A DNA stretch of 49,429 nt, taken from a virus. The stretch covers positions 1 through 49,429 of IMG/VR virus record IMGVR_UViG_3300032181_000103; one strand, written 5' to 3'. Position 1 is the stretch's first letter. Each line of letters starts with the position of its first letter. The position numbers were made by a program, and so were the translations under genes. Below are positions 1-9,300 of this stretch, piece by piece. Under the pieces are notes generated by a model that did not search any database, had not been told where the DNA came from, and was given only the letters and a program-made list of their open reading frames with translations.

Positions 1-274
1 GGAGTTTCTCAGTCATGTCTGCAACGTGCTTCATTGCCGCTACAGCGACTTCATACGCTCTTGGGTGCCCTGACTCCTGAGCGACCTCTAAGGCACCTCT
101 GACCGCCTCCTGACCCTGATCTATGAGAGTGTAGAGTTCTCCTCTAGTATACTCGTAGTCTTTTGTGCGATCGTCTTTATCGATCTTCTCTGGTTTTGGT
201 TTGATTGGTTTGCTTTCCTCTACCTTTACTTCGATATCGAAAGCGTCTTCCATGTTATCTTCAAACTTGCTCAT
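1..274 (-). CDS. gp16: Small terminase subunit gp16, N-terminal part (runs off left edge)
   Basis: By position this is the small subunit of the DNA-packaging terminase, which recognises concatemeric phage DNA and regulates the gp17 motor. The first 91 codons are present (MSKFEDNMEDAFDIEV...) and the frame is still open at base 1, so the C-terminus is missing. The visible part has an acidic start, a K/P-rich stretch (about residues 20-32) and a predicted helical segment beginning YEYTRGELYTLIDQGQEA, which fits the helical core of T4-like small terminases. The ATG overlaps the gp15 stop codon as ATGA (274-271), so translation is probably coupled. The 13-14-15-16 order is that of T4 and cyanophages. 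The identification rests on synteny and general resemblance; I did not run a profile search. Confidence 0.82.
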   Translation of the reverse strand, partial: MSKFEDNMEDAFDIEVKVEESKPIKPKPEKIDKDDRTKDYEYTRGELYTLIDQGQEAVRGALEVAQESGHPRAYEVAVAAMKHVADMTEKL

Positions 275-1071
275 AAGATATTAAACCCGCTGTTGAATCC
301 AAAGTCATCATCTGCAGTGACGATCAAATCATCATTAGCATCGACTTGACCATCTTGATTGAGATCTGTGGTTGCCTTCGGTGTGTATGTAAGTTCTGCA
401 GCTCTTCTTCCAACTGCCTTTGTACCAAGAGTTTCGTAGATAGTTGCCTGTCTGATAATATCTGCTTTGTTGTATGGACCATAGAGATATGACTTAGCAG
501 AGAATTGAAGGGTGTAAATAACCATCCTTCTATTCAAGAAACTATCATCCCATTCATCTTCAAGGTTTACAGAATTGAGAGTAATTGCTACATCTCTTTT
601 CTCATCCATATCAGGAATCATCTTTAATGTAATATTGAATGATGGTTGGAAGTATGGAAGGATCTGTTCCAAAATCTGAAGACCAGTATCTTGATCTTTA
701 GATAAAATACCAAGTTCAAAACTCAACGTATATGGAACAGGTACATACTGAACTCTCAGTTCATTACCATTATCTTCTATAACAGACTTATACTTTTGAA
801 TAGGACTTGTCTTTCTAGACTGATCATATGAGATACCAGTCATCTCGAAGTACATGCGAGGCATTGTGATCGCAACTTTCTGAGTCGTTTCGTTCTCAAA
901 AAGACGATACAAAAACTTCTGCTTTGGTCCATATCCCAAAGCAACTTTTTCAGATTCAATAACTTCTCCGTTTGTAGGATCTTTTTTCTTGATCTCTATA
1001 TTATTGAACAGCGTACCAAAACCGATAACTGTTCTACGAATAGTTTCGTTATAAAAATGATTGCCTAACAT
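271..1071 (-). CDS. gp15: Tail completion / sheath terminator protein gp15
   Basis: T4 gp15 forms the hexameric ring that caps the tail tube and sheath and docks the finished tail to the neck. This protein has 266 residues against about 272 in T4, and it lies between gp14 and gp16 in the T4 order. The N-terminus (MLGNHFYNETIRRTVIGFGT) and the segment around QKYKSVIEDNGNELRVQYVP resemble cyanophage gp15. The C-terminus is unusual: residues 236-247 read DLNQDGQVDAND, an exact DxNxDGxVxxxD dockerin/EF-hand-type calcium loop, followed by an acidic tail (TADDDFGFNSGFNIL). The ATG overlaps the gp14 stop codon by one base (TGATG), so translation is coupled. The family call is strong; calcium binding is an inference from the motif. 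Confidence 0.88.
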   Translation of the reverse strand: MLGNHFYNETIRRTVIGFGTLFNNIEIKKKDPTNGEVIESEKVALGYGPKQKFLYRLFENETTQKVAITMPRMYFEMTGISYDQSRKTSPIQKYKSVIEDNGNELRVQYVPVPYTLSFELGILSKDQDTGLQILEQILPYFQPSFNITLKMIPDMDEKRDVAITLNSVNLEDEWDDSFLNRRMVIYTLQFSAKSYLYGPYNKADIIRQATIYETLGTKAVGRRAAELTYTPKATTDLNQDGQVDANDDLIVTADDDFGFNSGFNIL

Positions 1072-2477
1072 CAGAAGCTACCTGTAAAATTACCAAATTC
1101 ACCGAATGGGTTGCCCTCAGTCCAATCAATAATCTCATCACCACCATCTTCAATGGTCTTGTTCTGATCGTATGCAGAATTGGGATTATCTATCGAACTA
1201 AATGAGCCTAATGTATATAGGGCATTAGAAACAGTGCCTCTAATCAAGTCACCGTCTAGGAAGTCACCAGTCTTATTGATCATCTCTAGTTCTAGAGTAG
1301 ATCCATTCCATCCACCAACTTCTCCGATCACCCCACTAGCAAGGTCATACATCTGCGCTCTTGTACCACTAGTATTGGTGTTCTCATAAGCATTCAGCAC
1401 ATACCTGCTATTTGCAGAATCATAATAAAATTCTCCCTTTGTTGTAGTTGCTGTAGTGCCTTTATATGTGTAACGATACTTCAGTCTATTGTCCTCAAAT
1501 GACCAGAAGAAATATTTTGCTTGGGTGGTTGTAGCGTAAATAGGATCAAAAGAAGCAGCGTGTTCGATATAAACAGTTCCTGATCCATCAGAAGACCAGA
1601 TTCTATCTCCACCTCTGTCTAGGAAGTTACCAGCAACAATATATTCTCTAGCAACAAAGTCAGTCGCCAAGTCTGGAGCACCAAATGTGACTGTTGGTGC
1701 GGTTGTATATCCACTACCAAAGTTTGTAAATGTAACTGCATTTACAGATCCATTATCAATAGTACATGTAGCGGTTGCTTGAGTGCCCCCTGTGGGTGGT
1801 GCGTCAATTGTAATCGTTGGAGCAGATTTATATCCTGATCCACCTGAAGTTATTGAAATACCATTGAGGTTACCATTAGGATCAAGAGTGGATGTACCAG
1901 TTGCCGTTGTTCTTTGAATACTGAGATTTAGTGTTGTAGCAACAGCATTATCAAGTTCAATCTCATCAATTTCTTTAACACCAGTATCAAACTCATCACT
2001 ACCCTGCTCGTAGATTTCAGCAGTAATTTCATAGTAGTATAATTTACCTAACTGATAGAATGGAGATTCTCTTTCTACGAATTTAATCTCGTAAGCATTC
2101 TCTGTTAGAGGATAGTAAATTAAGTCTCCTTCGTTTGGTCTGGTAGTTATATTCAAACTAAGAGCAGGAACCAGTGATTGTTCCCATCTTCTCTTTGATA
2201 AGACGAACTTAATTTCGTCAGTAATACGAACACCAAACTGACTGATGAATTCTGAAGGCGAACCAAATCCCTCTACGTTAATCAAAAGCATCTCAATCAT
2301 GTATGCTTGATTAAACTCAGAGTGAACAACTTCTCCTAATGTCTTATCCCTCAATAGAGTTCTAGGAATATAATAGACATCAGTTCCAAACAACTTGATT
2401 TGTTCATCAACCAAGTCTTGTACTAGATTTTGTTCAGTGGAAATACCACCGTTTTGAGGAAAGTATACCTTTTTCAT
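1071..2477 (-). CDS. gp14: Neck protein gp14 with a large inserted region
   Basis: gp14 joins gp13 in the neck ring that closes the filled head and receives the tail. Residues 1 to about 180 (MKKVYFPQNGGISTEQNLVQ..., then ESPFYQLGKLYYYEITAEIY) and the C-terminus (about residues 425-468, EDGGDEIIDWTEGNPFGEFG) look like cyanophage gp14. The length of 468 residues far exceeds the 256 of T4 gp14. The excess lies between about residues 190 and 420. It starts with two GSGY-type repeats (GSGYKSAPTITI near 210 and GSGYTTAPTVTF near 248), followed by a stretch I do not recognise containing GTVYIEHAASF and YRYTYKGTTATTTKGEFYYD. The start codon overlaps the gp13 stop codon (ATGA). The gp14 call comes from the ends of the protein and from synteny; the role of the insert is unknown. 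Confidence 0.85.
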   Translation of the reverse strand: MKKVYFPQNGGISTEQNLVQDLVDEQIKLFGTDVYYIPRTLLRDKTLGEVVHSEFNQAYMIEMLLINVEGFGSPSEFISQFGVRITDEIKFVLSKRRWEQSLVPALSLNITTRPNEGDLIYYPLTENAYEIKFVERESPFYQLGKLYYYEITAEIYEQGSDEFDTGVKEIDEIELDNAVATTLNLSIQRTTATGTSTLDPNGNLNGISITSGGSGYKSAPTITIDAPPTGGTQATATCTIDNGSVNAVTFTNFGSGYTTAPTVTFGAPDLATDFVAREYIVAGNFLDRGGDRIWSSDGSGTVYIEHAASFDPIYATTTQAKYFFWSFEDNRLKYRYTYKGTTATTTKGEFYYDSANSRYVLNAYENTNTSGTRAQMYDLASGVIGEVGGWNGSTLELEMINKTGDFLDGDLIRGTVSNALYTLGSFSSIDNPNSAYDQNKTIEDGGDEIIDWTEGNPFGEFGNFTGSF

Positions 2478-3310
2478 CCGATCATATCCAGAGGTGGTAA
2501 TTCATATGTGCTGGAAGATGCATCCATCAACGCTTGAATCTCATTGAGAGCATCTTGATAGAGCTCTCTACCATTCATTGATACACCACCAGGGAGTTGA
2601 ACTCCATTAAACTTGATTAGGTTTTGTCCCCACTGTCTCTTCAGTAGAGCAGTAGCATACTTTTTAACAAAAGGATCGTTATAAACCTTAGTAAAATCTT
2701 GGGGATCTAATGCTCTATAACATTCGATTAGAAGGTATTGATCTTCTGTAACTCTATCTGGATCGATATCAACATAAAGACGATCCTGTCTAATATTGAA
2801 TCTAAAATCTACCAGAGCACCAGTGTTGATAATCATGTCGATAGTCTCAAAATGAGACTTAACCATGTAATAGTTCACCATATCAACACCACCAAATGCT
2901 AGACCAGTTCCCGATGTATATGAGAACAGATCCATTAGATAATATTGATTGTTTAGTCCGAACAAACTGTTACGAACAAATGCAGAACTGATACCAAATA
3001 CTTTAGAAATACCAAATACATGATCAGGAATCTCAAGAAAATTATTTCTATTTTCCCATGTCGTAGCATCTGGAGCTGCTGTAGTTTCTGTCTCGTCAGA
3101 AGAAGTGAATCGTGTAACATCATCAGCAGTGAACTGATGCTTCAGATACATTCTTTCCGAACCATCATAGTGACGTTCTCTGTAATATTGAAGAGCGTCA
3201 TCGATAGCATCATCAATTTGATCATCATCTAAGTTAATTTCAAGCACAGGAAATCCTAACTGCCTTAAGCAGTAGTCCCTTAAATCTGATCTACTGGATG
3301 GTTGAGCCAC
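2474..3310 (-). CDS. gp13: Neck protein gp13
   Basis: gp13 is the neck protein that attaches to the portal after packaging and, with gp14, makes the head competent for tail joining. It has 278 residues here (309 in T4). The N-terminus shows the family pattern SRSDLRDYCLRQLGFPVLE followed by DDDQIDDAIDDALQYYRERH; DPQDFTKVYNDPFVKKYATA and GVSMNGRELYQDALNEI are also typical. The first codon is GTG at 3310-3308 (read GTG GCT CAA CCA), with no better ATG nearby. It is the first gene after a terminator with an embedded late promoter. The 3' arm of that hairpin supplies TAGGGG about 10 bases upstream of GTG, which could act as the ribosome-binding site. Its end overlaps the gp14 start (ATGA). Confidence 0.9.
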   Translation of the reverse strand: MAQPSSRSDLRDYCLRQLGFPVLEINLDDDQIDDAIDDALQYYRERHYDGSERMYLKHQFTADDVTRFTSSDETETTAAPDATTWENRNNFLEIPDHVFGISKVFGISSAFVRNSLFGLNNQYYLMDLFSYTSGTGLAFGGVDMVNYYMVKSHFETIDMIINTGALVDFRFNIRQDRLYVDIDPDRVTEDQYLLIECYRALDPQDFTKVYNDPFVKKYATALLKRQWGQNLIKFNGVQLPGGVSMNGRELYQDALNEIQALMDASSSTYELPPLDMIG

Positions 3311-3342
3311 AAAAAAATACCCCTAGTCTCCTAGGGGTATTT
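3311..3342 (-). terminator. Rho-independent terminator after the 3358-residue gene
   Basis: On the minus strand a perfect 12-bp stem (AAATACCCCTAG / CTAGGGGTATTT, arms 3342-3331 and 3326-3315) with a 4-base GAGA loop is followed by a run of T ending at 3311. It lies between the stop codon of the giant 3358-residue gene (3367) and the GTG of gp13 (3310), so it should end the upstream transcript. The upstream arm contains most of a late promoter motif. Confidence 0.88.
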
Positions 3343-3345
3343 ATG
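3338..3345 (-). promoter_or_regulatory. Late promoter CATAAATA for gp13-gp14-gp15-gp16
   Basis: The minus strand reads CATAAATA, one base from the T4 late consensus TATAAATA. It is 28 bases upstream of the gp13 GTG, a spacing like the other late promoters in this window. It overlaps the 5' arm of the terminator hairpin, so transcription would start within the terminator sequence. This is inferred from the motif and its position. Confidence 0.7.
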
Positions 3346-3366
3346 ATTAACAGTGTGTTTGGAAGA

Positions 3367-6300
3367 TTATGCCTGAGATTCTGCCCAGGAGATCTTACCA
3401 GAGACTGTATATGGTGTGGTAGCATCAACACCCGAAGAGTCAACGATGTTCGCAACAATTGTTAGAACGTCAGGACCGTTGGGGAATACACCGTCACCAC
3501 CTTGGATTGAGTTACCAAGGTCAATCAGTTTCGAGAGGTCTAGGGTTGTGGTTTCCGAACCACCACCTGTTCCACCTGCAGCGCGGAAGGTGAAGACCTT
3601 CAGACCACCAGAGACGGTATCACCCTTCTCGTGCGAGATGAGCTGTGATAGTGATGGTGAATCAACAGCATACCAGGAGTCGGAACTCAGAGCAGAGTTG
3701 AGTCGGAGTTCAACCTCAGTCTCAAACGTTGTCTGAATATCAATTGCATTCAGTTTCAACTGCATTCTGTTGATGATTTCTCTTTCACCAAGGATACCCT
3801 GGATAGAAGAGTCAACGGAAGGAGATAGGCGAATCGAGATGATGGGGATGTTAGTATCAATCTGGTTAACTTCACCAGCAGGAGCACCAGCAGAGAAGAC
3901 TGTTGAAGCAGGAACTCTGTTGTTGTCTAGATCAGTTCTGATTGGTCTATATGTAAAGAGTTCAGTAGTACCCTCTACGTAGAGCATAGCAGCTCTCCAC
4001 TCAGAACCAGATTGACGTGTGTTTCTGGAGGAAGAAACGGGACGACCATTAGCGAAGAATCCACCAAGGAAACCAGTCAACGTATCGTTATAGAGATATG
4101 TACCAGGCTGTGCATTTGCAGATGCAGCACTTGGGAATCTTAGAACGATGTAGTGGTTGTAAAGGTTGGAGTAGATTCTAATCGAGTCAGTGAATGACTG
4201 TTGGCTAGTAGTAATACTTGCAGCAGCTTGGTTGGTATACTTGAGTAGGTTACCTGCCGCAGTGAACAAGTACGCATCGTCATCCTGGAACATACCATCC
4301 ATCATGACCGAAGTACCCCAGTGGAACAGTGCAGGCGTGTGCGTTGCGATTCCGAGGGATTCAATCTCATAACGTGCAGGTAGGTTACCTGAACGGAAGT
4401 AAGATTCGGTGAGGCGGTTGTTATGTCTGAATTCGTGGACGTACTTGACGTGTCCGTTCTGATCCTTAAATCCGAAGCGGATCTTACCAGCACCGTACCA
4501 GGAGTAATCCATGTACGCCATCTGGATCTTGGTTAGATCTAGGTTGTAACCAGTCTTACCAGTTCCGTCACACTTATCAATATTCCAGTTGGTTTGTGCA
4601 ACCTTAGTATCAATTGTCTTGGAGATCAAGACGTTACTTGTGGTTGTACCTCTGTAGGAAGGCTGAATCTTGAGAACTGTGTCTGAAGTTACCTTAACTA
4701 CCTTGTAGGTTTGACCACGAATGACGACCTTATCACCAAATCCAACCTGTGATGTGAACTTGGTATCAACACCAGTGACTTCGTTGCTGTTCTTAGTAAC
4801 GCTAACTTCGCCAGTCATCTGCTGAGTAGAAGATCTTCTTACACAGTAGAGATCCTGACCATCGAATTCAAAGAAGAATCCATTCTGGAAGTCGAACATA
4901 CCACAACGTACTGCTGCGTTGCTCCATTCCTTCATGTGATATCCGAGGAATCCTCTTGCGCTAGTTGCTTGAGGAATCAGAGTTCTCATATCAACCTGGA
5001 AGGTAAAGTCGTCAACGATGTTGATAACTTCCCATCCTCTTGATCCACTGTTGAACTCAGCATCTTCTGAGTCAGCAATAATGATTTCAGATCCAACGTT
5101 AATGTTATGTGGATACTTAGTTACAACTACGATTCTGTTCTTAGCACCATCTGTTGCATCAGAGATTTGAATTTCACCGCGCATTGCAGTTGGATTCTGT
5201 TCGGAGATATAGTAGTAAGTACCTGCAGGTACTCCTGCTGTATCCCAAGTTAATGTATTACCATTGGTTAGACCGTTGTTGGTAACACCGATGTCGTAGT
5301 TGTATGCATATGTTGAACCGAGTCCGCTGGTTGCTGTTTGAGAGACAATCCAGAGAGTATCAGTTGCTGTTGTGCTTGTTAGCTTCAGTTCATCACCTGC
5401 TTTGAGTGTGATTGTGAGGTTAGAACCAGTTGCGTCTCCAGTAAATTCCCAACCAGTGTTACCAGCTGCAGTAGCAACGCTATATTGCTCCTTGTTACCA
5501 TATACATCACCAACAACCTGAGTGTAAGTCATTGACTTAGCAGTGATCTTCGGATTGAAGTTGATAGCAAGTGAGGTTTGGATGCCTTTACCTGACTGAT
5601 AACGGAAATACTTACGTGTTTGACGACAGATTAGACCGTCTGGAGACTTGGATGAACCGATTTCCATACCACCATCAAATGGTCTGTGGAGGTAGTAACC
5701 ATCAGGACGGGTGTAAACCAGAGTATCAATGAAGTATGTTGCAGCAGAGTCTGAGAAGGTAAATGCCTCATCAACTAGCATTTCATGGTCGTCCTTAATC
5801 GCGGTGATAGTACGCTCATGAATTGTAGCAGGTGAAGTATTGGTATCCATAACTCTGATCAAGTCACCAACCTTGAAGTAACGCTTGAAGATCGTATCAG
5901 CAACGTTAGTGATACCCTGAGAACCGATGATTCTTCTGGAATCTGCTTCGATAGTTAGTTCACCAGCACCCTTAACGCGACCAGATACGTTTGCGTGTGT
6001 AAACGTATGGTTCTCAGGAACACCAGTTGTAGAAGTAATATCGATGTAGTTTCCATCTAGAGCATCTTGTCTAGAAGTAGCGATCTGGAATTGATCATCA
6101 TCAAGTTGGATTACGTAGTAATCTGTATTATCAACTAGACCGCCTAGGTTTCTACCACCGTTGTTGCTGTAGATGACCTTCTGACCAGTTACGAAGAAGT
6201 GGTTGACGATTGTGAATGTATCAGTTGAAACATTTAGTGCAGTTGAAGTATCGAAGAGTTTCTTGGTTGGGCGAATCTTGAATGGAACGTTGATTTCAAG

Positions 6301-9300
6301 AGTTTTCTCGTCAATGATGACTGTGTTCTTGAAACCACCGTCAGATACACCGAAGTCAGAAGATTGATCCTCGAATGCTTGCTGTCCTACACCTGTTCCA
6401 GTCAGTTGTTGTGATGGAACCGCTGCTTGGAATGAGATGTTAGTTAGGTTAGATCCAGTACCACCCCACTGGTTATCAACATCGATGTAGTTGCTATCGC
6501 TACCAGCACTAGTAAAGTTGACGTTCGTAATGATATACTTACCATTCTGAGTCAGAGTCTGTTGGTTAGCAATCAAATCAACTTCCATACCAACAACGAG
6601 GTCACTCGTAATTGATAGTCTGGAGATTCTGGTGTGGTTTGTTGTAGCACCAGCAGTTGTATTTGCAGATGCTCTACCAGTAAATGATACTGACTGAGAA
6701 GATCTTAGTGCAAATCTATCACCATTGATGATATCAACATAGAATGTACCACCGTTAGTCAAACCACCAACTGCCTGAGTTCCCTCATTGGTGTAGATGA
6801 TCTTGTTATTCTCGGAGAGTTGGTGATCATCAACATAGATTGAGTTTGCTTTACCGTTATCGACTGTACCAGTGAAAGTAAAGTCTCCACGGAGTTGTAG
6901 GAATCTCAGAGGCTGGTTACCAACACCAGTCTTAATACGATATCTGTTATCATCAACAACTTCAACAAAGATGTTTGTACCATTGTTCAATGTTGCCATT
7001 GATTCAGTGTTCCATCCAGTGCTGTTGTTATAGATGATTCCTTCACCACTTTGAACGTTGAACGTTAGTTGATCATTAGTGGTCAACTGGTGGTTAGGTG
7101 AATAGATAGTATCTTTTTCAACAACGGTTGTTAGAGGCATCCAGAACAAGGATCCATTATAGTCATACTGCCAGTTTGAAACATCTCTTTCATAGTTACG
7201 GTTTCTCCAGTAATAGTTGTTACCGTAGCAACGAATTCTACCATCTGAAGGAGCTTCAAATACGTATGGGTTAGCATTATCTCCACGATAATCAGAATAC
7301 ATTGGAGCAATGTTTGAATCGCCCTGCGTACCATAAGGACCGTAGAAAGCACGACGTGCCATACGGTTCTTATCGTTGATCATTACGTCACCTCTATTCA
7401 TTCTGATGCCTAGAGTGTGAGGTAGGATACAACCTCTGTTAGTTCTTCTATCAGACCAACCTTGGTTGTGGGAGTTAGCGCGACTACCACCGAAGTTATA
7501 ACCAGTACCTTCAGTCACAATTGTATGTCTTGGATATCCCATACCTGGAACGTAGGTGTGGAATAGTAGTGAGTTCTCAATATTTTCAGGAGAACCAACT
7601 GAAGATCCAGTACCAGCAAGACCGAATGAGTTGTTACCATAAACATTCAAGTCATAACCAGAAGCTTCTGCGATATCAGATGCAGATCTGCTACCGTAGT
7701 ATTGCTGACCTGCCCAGTTTCTAGCAGCCCAGTACATGGTGCGCCAGGACCAACGATATGTATCATCCTTCTCTTCTCTATAGATTCTATAGACAAGTGC
7801 AAGTCTGTGATCACCACACTCAAATGTACCACCACGGTTCATCTTTCTGATGTAGTGAGTACCAGGCTCTACAGATGTAATGTCTACAAAGACTTGAGGT
7901 GATGCATAGTAATCATCAAGGTTTGCACAAAGTTTGATCTTATTGCTTCCGTTCTTAACAGCAACGTACTTAGTACCAGTTGATAGACCACCATGAGGTG
8001 TTCTGACTGAACTGCTACCACCTTCGTAGTATAGAACTACATCACCAGAACGCAGTGCATTATAACCTGCTGCTGGTAGTTCTAGTTCATCTGTGGATGT
8101 ATCTACAGATACGAGCTCTCTTTGAGTCTCTCTAGAAGTTCTACCAGCATCTTTTCTGGAGAACCATTCGGAGTGACCTAAGTTATGGGTACTAGTAGAG
8201 TCATCTCTGAGGTTTGACTTAGGCGAACCGATAACAAGTTCATCACCATTTGCAGAAATAGCAATTGAAGCACCAAACTCAGAATCTGAGTTAGAATATT
8301 CAGATAGGAACTTACCATTATCTTCATATGCAGTTCCGTTTTCATCTAGGCGGAACGCGAATGCAGCACCACAGTTGGTGTGTGTGCTATTTCTATTTGC
8401 CCAAGATCCACCGTTATTAACACCAAGGTCAGCAATATCGTAGTAGTTAGCACCGATGACTAGATGGTCACCATTGTAAGAAATTGCGATACCATCGCCC
8501 TGACCTACACCCTGAGTTACGTTATCACCATCAATTTCGTTTCCACCAAAGTGGATAGATGACTTGTTATGATCCCAGTTAGCAGTTCCATATGTTGGAC
8601 ATTCAATTGTCTGTCTGTAAGTATAGCTGGAAGTACCAGTGTCATACTTGTAGACATAAACTTGACCGAAGTCACTACCGTAAGAAGTATCCTTACGTGG
8701 TGCAGAAACAACAATAAATTCCTTATCCTTAGAGAATGCAATTGATTGACCGTAGTAGTCAGTAGAAGATGGTGCAGGTGAGTTGAGTCTTTGTGCCTGA
8801 GTCCAAACGTTACCGTTTCCTCTATCAAAGATGTAGACAGAACCAGAATTAGATTGGGACTGGTCATCTCTCATAGCACCAACGACGACTCTGTTGTAGT
8901 CACCAGACATACGTACAGGATGACCGAAGTAGTCACTACTACTCCAAGTGTTATCTGTTGGATAAATTCTTTCATAATCAAGGGTGTAGCTGCTTCCACT
9001 TCCACCAAACTTGTAGTGATTTGTCTGGAAGTTTGTATGCTGAACAACGACTGCAAGACCTGAGTCGGAACCGCCACCAGAACCACTGATGCTTCTGTTA
9101 GCGCGAGGCATACCGATGATCATCCACTCACCACTATCATCCATGTCTAGGGAGTTACCTAGGTACTGGTATGAATGGTTTTCACTGAAGTCATCACCTT
9201 CTCTTCTTTGTCTACCACTGAAGTCTCTATAAGTACCACCAAAACCAATCTCTAACGAGTTTGATGTTCTTGATGCACGGTCATAGATGTAGAATGAACC

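Noticed and set aside
3416-3736. Plus-strand open frames antisense to the giant genes (for example 3416-3736, 17575-17964, 19963-20307)
   Set aside because: They are antisense shadows with no ribosome-binding site, promoter or recognisable protein, in a region where every supported gene is on the minus strand.
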